DNA from: a bacterium UBP4_UBA6127
GTDB taxonomy: Bacteria; UBP4; UBA4092
Direction: 5' to 3'
Assembly: GCA_002428325.1 (NCBI GenBank)
Contig: DIVR01000059.1
Coordinates: 1-10,444, forward strand
Length of the DNA: 10,444 nt
Shown piece by piece: positions 6,578 to 10,444 of this stretch. The notes under the pieces were generated by a model. The model worked only from the letters and a program-made list of their open reading frames with translations, had not been told where the DNA came from and did not search any database. A program made the position numbers and the translations under genes. The number at the start of each line of letters is the position of its first letter. The first letter of the stretch is position 1.

Positions 6578-8239
6578 ATGCAGAAAATACTGAAATATAG
6601 TTTTATTTGGATATTGATGGCAGGGATATGGTTGTCTGCCCATGCCCAATCTATGACTGCTGATTCGACCGTGATGGTCATTCCTTCCCAGTTTCTGGTA
6701 ACAGCCAAGCCGACAACCCTCAAGGCTGATACTACCCGGTGGGAAGACCAGTTCTCCGAAGGCCTTTTACAGATCATGGAAGGAAATTATCCTGCTGCCG
6801 AGACCACCTATTTGAATGTCTTGCAGGGAACCTCGGTGGACACTGTTCGGGCGCAAGCCCTTTTATCCCTGGGAGAGCTTTATCAGCATTATACCGATGC
6901 TTTGGACCGAGCCGACCAGATTTATCAGGAACTCATCGAAAAATACCCCAATACCAAATTTGGGGAATGTGCCTTATTTAACCGGGGTCTGGTCAATTAT
7001 CACCTTCGAAAATATAGTGAAGCCTATTCTTATTTCACTACCTATACGGAGAAATTTCCTGAAGGCCGATATTGGGATAATGCGAAATTCATGTCCCTGG
7101 AATCCGGCAGCCGGCTGGGAATCAATGTAGCCAAACCTTCCACACCTGTTGTGATAAAACTGGGGCAGATGCCGGAGGTGGAAGGATATAAAGTCCGAAT
7201 TGCCCTGATGCAGAAAGTCAGTTCCGTGGAAATCACATCCCGGGGGGATTATACTATCTGGTCCGGGGATGACGGGCAGAAACTTAAATCGATTCGGTCA
7301 GGAGTCTTGACCCGGTTCCGGCTTAACAGTGGAGATTGGCAGTATGCCTCCGAAAGAGCCGCCTGTAATAAGATATTGATTTCCACAGACAGGGGAACCC
7401 CTCTGACTATCAATGATAAAACTTACCGGGGCCAGATTCAGCTGGTTCGGGATAATGGCGGGTTCACCGCTGTCAATATCCTCTCCCTGGAAGAATACCT
7501 CTATAGTGTAGTACCCAAGGAAGTCTCCAAAGAATGGCCGATGGAAGCTCTCAAGGCCCAATCGGTGGCTGCCAGAACCTATGCCATGTCCCGGATGAAT
7601 TCCCGGAATAATCATGATTTTGATATGGTCTGCACTCAGATGGACCAGGTTTATGGCGGCTATGAAAGCGAACGGGAACGGACGACCCGGGCCGTTGATG
7701 ATACCCGGGGTGAAATCCTGGTTTTTGATGGGGAACCCATTATCTGTTATTTCCATGCCAATAGCGGCGGAGTAACAGAGGATTCCTATCAGGCTTTCGG
7801 CATCCGAAGAGCCTATCTGCGCGCCACACCGGACCCTTATAGCAAGAATACTCCCGGATATCGGTGGAGCCTCAGAATCTCAGCCAAAGAGCTTCAGCGA
7901 AGGCTGATAGCCAAAGGATATGGAGTTGGTTCCATTTCCAGTGTGATTATTTCCGACAAATCCCCCTCCGGCCGGGTGAAACGGGTGAAGATATTCCATG
8001 CCCGGGGTGTAACCGATATTGAAGGAAACGCTTTCCGGTGGAAAGTGGATTCCACCATGATGCGAAGCACTCTTTTCGGCGTCCGCAAAGATGGGAATTA
8101 CTTTATCTTTGAAGGATATGGATATGGCCATGGAGTCGGAATGAGCCAGTGGGGATGCTATAGCCAGGCCAGGCAGGGTAAAGATTATAAAAATATCCTT
8201 GGATTCTATTATCCGGGGACTTATATCACCCTGTTATAA
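6578..8239 (+). CDS. Exported TPR-SpoIID/LytB-domain glycan hydrolase
   Basis: The product has 553 residues from the ATG at 6578. This start gives a standard signal peptide (MQKILKYSF..., hydrophobic core, LSAHA before QS) and has GAAGGA at 6561-6566. An in-frame ATG at 6548 and GTG at 6521 are less likely alternatives. Next comes a TPR-like region (about residues 57-175) with repeats of the YPAAETTY, ADQIYQELIEKYP and YSEAYSYFTTYTEKFP kind, resembling YbgF-type scaffolds. The SpoIID domain follows: YLYSVVPKEVSKEWPMEALKAQSVAARTYA, where the first KE glutamate (about E315) aligns with the catalytic Glu of Bacillus SpoIID, then FHANSGG and the closing GYGHGVGMSQWG. SpoIID enzymes are lytic transglycosylases that cut peptidoglycan strands lacking stem peptides; a septal or envelope remodelling role is inferred. 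A hairpin and T-run close the gene. The family call is strong. Confidence 0.9.
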   Translation: MQKILKYSFIWILMAGIWLSAHAQSMTADSTVMVIPSQFLVTAKPTTLKADTTRWEDQFSEGLLQIMEGNYPAAETTYLNVLQGTSVDTVRAQALLSLGELYQHYTDALDRADQIYQELIEKYPNTKFGECALFNRGLVNYHLRKYSEAYSYFTTYTEKFPEGRYWDNAKFMSLESGSRLGINVAKPSTPVVIKLGQMPEVEGYKVRIALMQKVSSVEITSRGDYTIWSGDDGQKLKSIRSGVLTRFRLNSGDWQYASERAACNKILISTDRGTPLTINDKTYRGQIQLVRDNGGFTAVNILSLEEYLYSVVPKEVSKEWPMEALKAQSVAARTYAMSRMNSRNNHDFDMVCTQMDQVYGGYESERERTTRAVDDTRGEILVFDGEPIICYFHANSGGVTEDSYQAFGIRRAYLRATPDPYSKNTPGYRWSLRISAKELQRRLIAKGYGVGSISSVIISDKSPSGRVKRVKIFHARGVTDIEGNAFRWKVDSTMMRSTLFGVRKDGNYFIFEGYGYGHGVGMSQWGCYSQARQGKDYKNILGFYYPGTYITLL

Positions 8240-8247
8240 GTTTTTTT
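8219..8247 (+). terminator. Intrinsic terminator overlapping the SpoIID stop codon
   Basis: ACTTATA (8219-8225) pairs perfectly with TATAAGT (8235-8241) around a 9-base loop, followed by a T-run to 8247. The stem is AT-rich, which weakens it, but the T-run is good. The hairpin contains the last codons and the stop (8237-8239). It separates the protein gene from the tRNA transcription unit. Confidence 0.45.
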
Positions 8248-8258
8248 AGGAACAATGC

Positions 8259-8288
8259 TTGACGATGTTAGCTCGGCCTTGATATGAT
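8259..8288 (+). promoter_or_regulatory. Sigma70 promoter of tRNA-Gln
   Basis: TTGACG (8259-8264), an 18-base gap, and TATGAT (8283-8288) each match the consensus at five of six bases. Transcription would begin near 8295, about 28 bases before the mature tRNA end. The promoter lies after the T-run of the previous gene, as expected for an independent unit. Confidence 0.65.
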
Positions 8289-8322
8289 TTTTTATCTAAC
8301 AATGAGTTAACCTTCCACTTGT

Positions 8323-8396
8323 TGCCCCGTTGTGTAATGGTAGCACGGCAGATTCTGGATCTGCTTGTCTGGGTTCGAATCCTAGCGGGGCAACCA
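8323..8396 (+). tRNA. tRNA-Gln, anticodon CTG
   Basis: The full cloverleaf can be folded by eye. The acceptor TGCCCCG (8323-8329) pairs with CGGGGCA (8386-8392), with discriminator A and an encoded CCA at 8394-8396. The D arm is GTGT/GCAC with one G-T pair. The anticodon stem GCAGA/TCTGC holds the loop TTCTGGA, giving anticodon CTG, which reads the glutamine codon CAG. The T arm is CTGGG/CCTAG with the standard TTCGAAT loop. A U1-A72 first pair is also known from tRNA-Gln of other bacteria. It has its own promoter upstream, and recQ begins 47 bases after the CCA. Confidence 0.95.
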
Positions 8397-8443
8397 CTTT
8401 AGTTTCAAACTTCAAACGCAAGTTTTCCGGATGTTTCTTATAC

Positions 8444-10309
8444 ATGCTAAAAACACTCAAACAGTATTTTCATTATGATTCTTTCCGACCCCTGCAAAAA
8501 GAGATTATCGAAGATATCCTGGCAGGAAAAGATGTTCTGACCGTGATGCCGACCGGGGGAGGAAAATCCCTTTGTTATCAGCTTCCGGCTTTGATGTTTA
8601 CCGGGGTAACAGTCGTTATCTCCCCCCTGATTTCCCTGATGAAAGACCAGGTGGATTCCATGCAGGCCAATTCTATCCCTGCCGAATTTCTGAACAGCAC
8701 CCTGGATGCCGCAGAGGCTATTCGCATCAAAATGGCCTTGAAACAGGGGCAGGTGAAACTCCTGTATGTATCCCCGGAACGTATCCTGAGGGAAGGATTC
8801 ATCAGTTTCCTGGAAAAATTGGATATCTCTTTGTTTGCTGTGGATGAGGCCCATTGCATCTCTGATTGGGGCCATGATTTCCGGCCCGAATACAGCCAGT
8901 TGGCGGTATTGCGAGAGAAGTATCCCCAGGTTCCTATGATAGCTTTGACGGCGACAGCCAACCCTAAGGTCAGGGAAGATATTGTTTCCCAGCTGAAATT
9001 AAAAGAGCCATCAATCTATTGCGCCAGTTTTGACCGCAAGAATCTCTATTATGAGATACGCCCCAAAAAAGATACTCATGCCCAGATACTCCGCTATCTT
9101 TATGTCCACCGGGAATCTTCCGGTATCATCTATTGCCAATCCCAGCAGGCCACCGAGAATATTGCCGCCAAACTGACAGCGGATGGGTTTCCAGCTCTTC
9201 CGTATCATGCAGGGCTTCCCCAGGAGCTTCGCCGGAAGCATCAGGAAGCCTTTATCCAGGATCAAGTCCGAATCATTGTGGCAACAGTGGCTTTCGGGAT
9301 GGGAATCGATAAAGCCAATGTCAGATTTGTGATTCATCATGACCTGCCTAAGAATCTGGAATCCTATTACCAGGAGACAGGCAGAGCCGGTAGAGATGGC
9401 AATCCGGCTGATTGTATCCTGTTTTATTCTTATGGGGATAAACATAAAATCGAATATTTCATTTCGGATATGGAAGATTCCCATCAAAAACAGCTGGCTT
9501 ACAGCAAACTGAAAAGCATCCTGGCTTACTGTGACGAGAAAGGGTGCCGGCGAAAGGCATTATTACGGTATTTTGGAGAGAATTATCTCCCGGTAAATTG
9601 CAGTTCCTGCGATAACTGTACTGCCCCGATAGAACTATGGAATGCTACCGATTCGGCCCTGAAACTGCTGGCTTGTGTCAGGGATACGGGAGAACGGTAT
9701 GGTCTTGGATATATCTCGGATATCCTCTCAGGCTATCCCAGTGAGAAAATTTATGAACGAGGGCATGACCGGCATTCTTTGTTTGGTTCGGGCCGGGAAA
9801 TGAAACAACCCCAATGGAAGACTCTTGGCCGGGAAATGGTGGATTCAGGATATTTACAGGTAACTCCTGATATTTATCAGGTTGCTTCCCTGACCGGCCA
9901 GTCCTTGAAGGTCTTGCAGGGGAAACAGCCTGTCCTAATAAGCCGCAGGATTCAGGCTCCCATCCCTCAACCCCCCATTCATACACCCAAAGCCAGAATA
10001 ATTACTAAATCACCGGTCAGCCGTAAAGCTGATTCTCAAAAGCAGCCTCTTCATCAAAAATCAGAAGCTCCCCGAGGTGAAATGGATGCCATCCTCTATG
10101 AAAAACTGAGGGTAATGCGTAAACAAATTGCGGATAAAAAAGATGTCCCGGCTTTTGTGGTCATGCATAATACCGTGCTGGAAGAATTATCCATCCAAAA
10201 ACCTCAAACTGAAAAAGAGCTGTTGAAAATAGCCGGAATCGGCCCTCGTAAAATTCAGGAGTTTGGAGAGAATATTCTGGCGGTTATTAAGGAATATCTG
10301 AAGAAATAA
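8444..10309 (+). CDS. recQ: ATP-dependent DNA helicase RecQ
   Basis: A complete RecQ of 621 residues; the E. coli enzyme has 609. It unwinds DNA 3' to 5' in recombination and replication-fork repair. Seen in order: Walker A TGGGKS (37-42), SPLISLMKDQ (60-69), DEAH (134-137) with the aromatic-rich loop CISDWGHDFRPEY, LTATAN (168-173), the second RecA-like lobe with VAFGMGIDKANVRFVIH, and motif VI QETGRAGRDG (310-319). The zinc site uses C368, C386, C389 and C392. The winged helix spans about 400-475, with GLGYISDIL and RGHDRH. A proline- and lysine-rich linker (about 495-545) leads to a C-terminal HRDC domain (about 547-620). The ATG at 8444 is chosen because earlier in-frame starts fall inside the tRNA gene; no strong Shine-Dalgarno site is visible. 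No separate promoter is seen, so it may be read through from the tRNA. Confidence 0.95.
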   Translation: MLKTLKQYFHYDSFRPLQKEIIEDILAGKDVLTVMPTGGGKSLCYQLPALMFTGVTVVISPLISLMKDQVDSMQANSIPAEFLNSTLDAAEAIRIKMALKQGQVKLLYVSPERILREGFISFLEKLDISLFAVDEAHCISDWGHDFRPEYSQLAVLREKYPQVPMIALTATANPKVREDIVSQLKLKEPSIYCASFDRKNLYYEIRPKKDTHAQILRYLYVHRESSGIIYCQSQQATENIAAKLTADGFPALPYHAGLPQELRRKHQEAFIQDQVRIIVATVAFGMGIDKANVRFVIHHDLPKNLESYYQETGRAGRDGNPADCILFYSYGDKHKIEYFISDMEDSHQKQLAYSKLKSILAYCDEKGCRRKALLRYFGENYLPVNCSSCDNCTAPIELWNATDSALKLLACVRDTGERYGLGYISDILSGYPSEKIYERGHDRHSLFGSGREMKQPQWKTLGREMVDSGYLQVTPDIYQVASLTGQSLKVLQGKQPVLISRRIQAPIPQPPIHTPKARIITKSPVSRKADSQKQPLHQKSEAPRGEMDAILYEKLRVMRKQIADKKDVPAFVVMHNTVLEELSIQKPQTEKELLKIAGIGPRKIQEFGENILAVIKEYLKK

Positions 10310-10369
10310 ATTCCCCATTAAATGCCTTTATTTAACTGTTACCCATATACGGGATTCACGTATTATTAT

Positions 10370-10398
10370 TTGACAGGATGGCCTGTATTTAATATCAT
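10370..10398 (+). promoter_or_regulatory. Near-consensus sigma70 promoter with internal inverted repeat
   Basis: Perfect TTGACA (10370-10375), a 17-base gap, and TATCAT (10393-10398), one base from consensus. Transcription would start near 10405. ACAGG (10373-10377) and CCTGT (10382-10386) form a perfect inverted repeat across the -35 box and spacer, and TGACA (10371-10375) with TGTCA (10401-10405) brackets the whole promoter. Such a layout suits a repressor operator, but this is inference. Confidence 0.6.
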
Positions 10399-10430
10399 AA
10401 TGTCAGAACGATAAGAACTAAATAAATTCT

Positions 10431-10444
10431 ATGAGGTTGAAACC
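10431..10444 (+). CDS. Possible 5' end of the next gene (cut by window edge)
   Basis: An ATG at 10431 follows the promoter at 10370-10398 by about 26 bases of leader and opens M-R-L-K before the window ends. No Shine-Dalgarno sequence is visible in front of it. The promoter supports a gene here, but the real start may lie past the edge, and nothing can be said about function. Confidence 0.25.

Noticed and set aside
8407..8426. AAACTT/AAGTTT hairpin after the tRNA as a terminator
   Set aside because: The stem is six AT-rich pairs and the T-run has only four bases, so it is too weak to call.
8330..8443. Longer recQ frame beginning inside the tRNA
   Set aside because: The first 38 codons are tRNA-Gln and its spacer; RecQ homology begins at the ATG at 8444.
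9011..9487. - strand open frame of 158 codons
   Set aside because: It is antisense to the conserved helicase motifs of recQ and has no sensible domain.
10318..10335. TTAAAT/ATTTAA inverted repeat after recQ as a terminator
   Set aside because: The stem has only A-T pairs and no T-run follows.
1..10444. CRISPR array, insertion sequence, phage or toxin-antitoxin locus
   Set aside because: No regularly spaced repeats, transposase or integrase motifs, terminal repeats, target duplications or paired small genes were found. The tRNA-Gln has no visible attachment-site copy in the window.

Overview
The window reads as a bacterial chromosome of moderate GC content. It has the same compact style throughout, with short leaders and sigma70-type promoter boxes. 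The proteins suggest a diderm (Gram-negative-type) bacterium: a SpoIID-family glycan hydrolase exported behind TPR repeats, a membrane-anchored glycosidase-like protein, and a large GT-C-type membrane glycosyltransferase. The exact phylum cannot be named from this sequence. A deep-branching or candidate phylum is plausible, but that is inference. No phage genes, transposases, CRISPR arrays or plasmid genes are visible.

Left part (1-3677, + strand): three genes that look like the tail of an envelope-glycan or surface-modification cluster. They are the 3' end of a radical SAM protein with a SPASM/twitch-type cysteine tail, a class I SAM methyltransferase of a type common in glycan clusters, and a membrane-anchored six-hairpin glycosidase-like protein. 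The last two overlap by an ATGA and are probably translationally coupled. The region 3678-4204 lies between convergent genes. It holds no convincing gene, but it does hold an 18-bp perfect palindrome, a set of competing inverted repeats and a strongly purine-rich tract.

Middle (4205-6292, - strand): one polytopic protein of about 695 residues with GT-C glycosyltransferase features. It has its own leader and a good ribosome binding site, and fits a role in moving sugars from lipid carriers on the outer side of the inner membrane. It is divergent from the next gene, and 6293-6577 carries promoter-like sequence for both directions.

Right part (6578-10309, + strand): an exported TPR-SpoIID/LytB protein that ends in a hairpin plus T-run, a tRNA-Gln(CTG) with its own strong promoter, and, 47 bases after the tRNA CCA end, a complete RecQ helicase (helicase core, zinc site, winged helix, HRDC). 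The last 135 bases carry a near-consensus promoter with an internal inverted repeat, pointing at a gene that starts at or beyond the right edge.

The functional theme of the first two thirds is envelope glycan synthesis and remodelling. tRNA-Gln and RecQ are housekeeping. No clearly new defence or mobile system is visible. The least explained items are the anchored glycosidase with its rSAM/methyltransferase partners and the structured intergenic region at 3678-4204.
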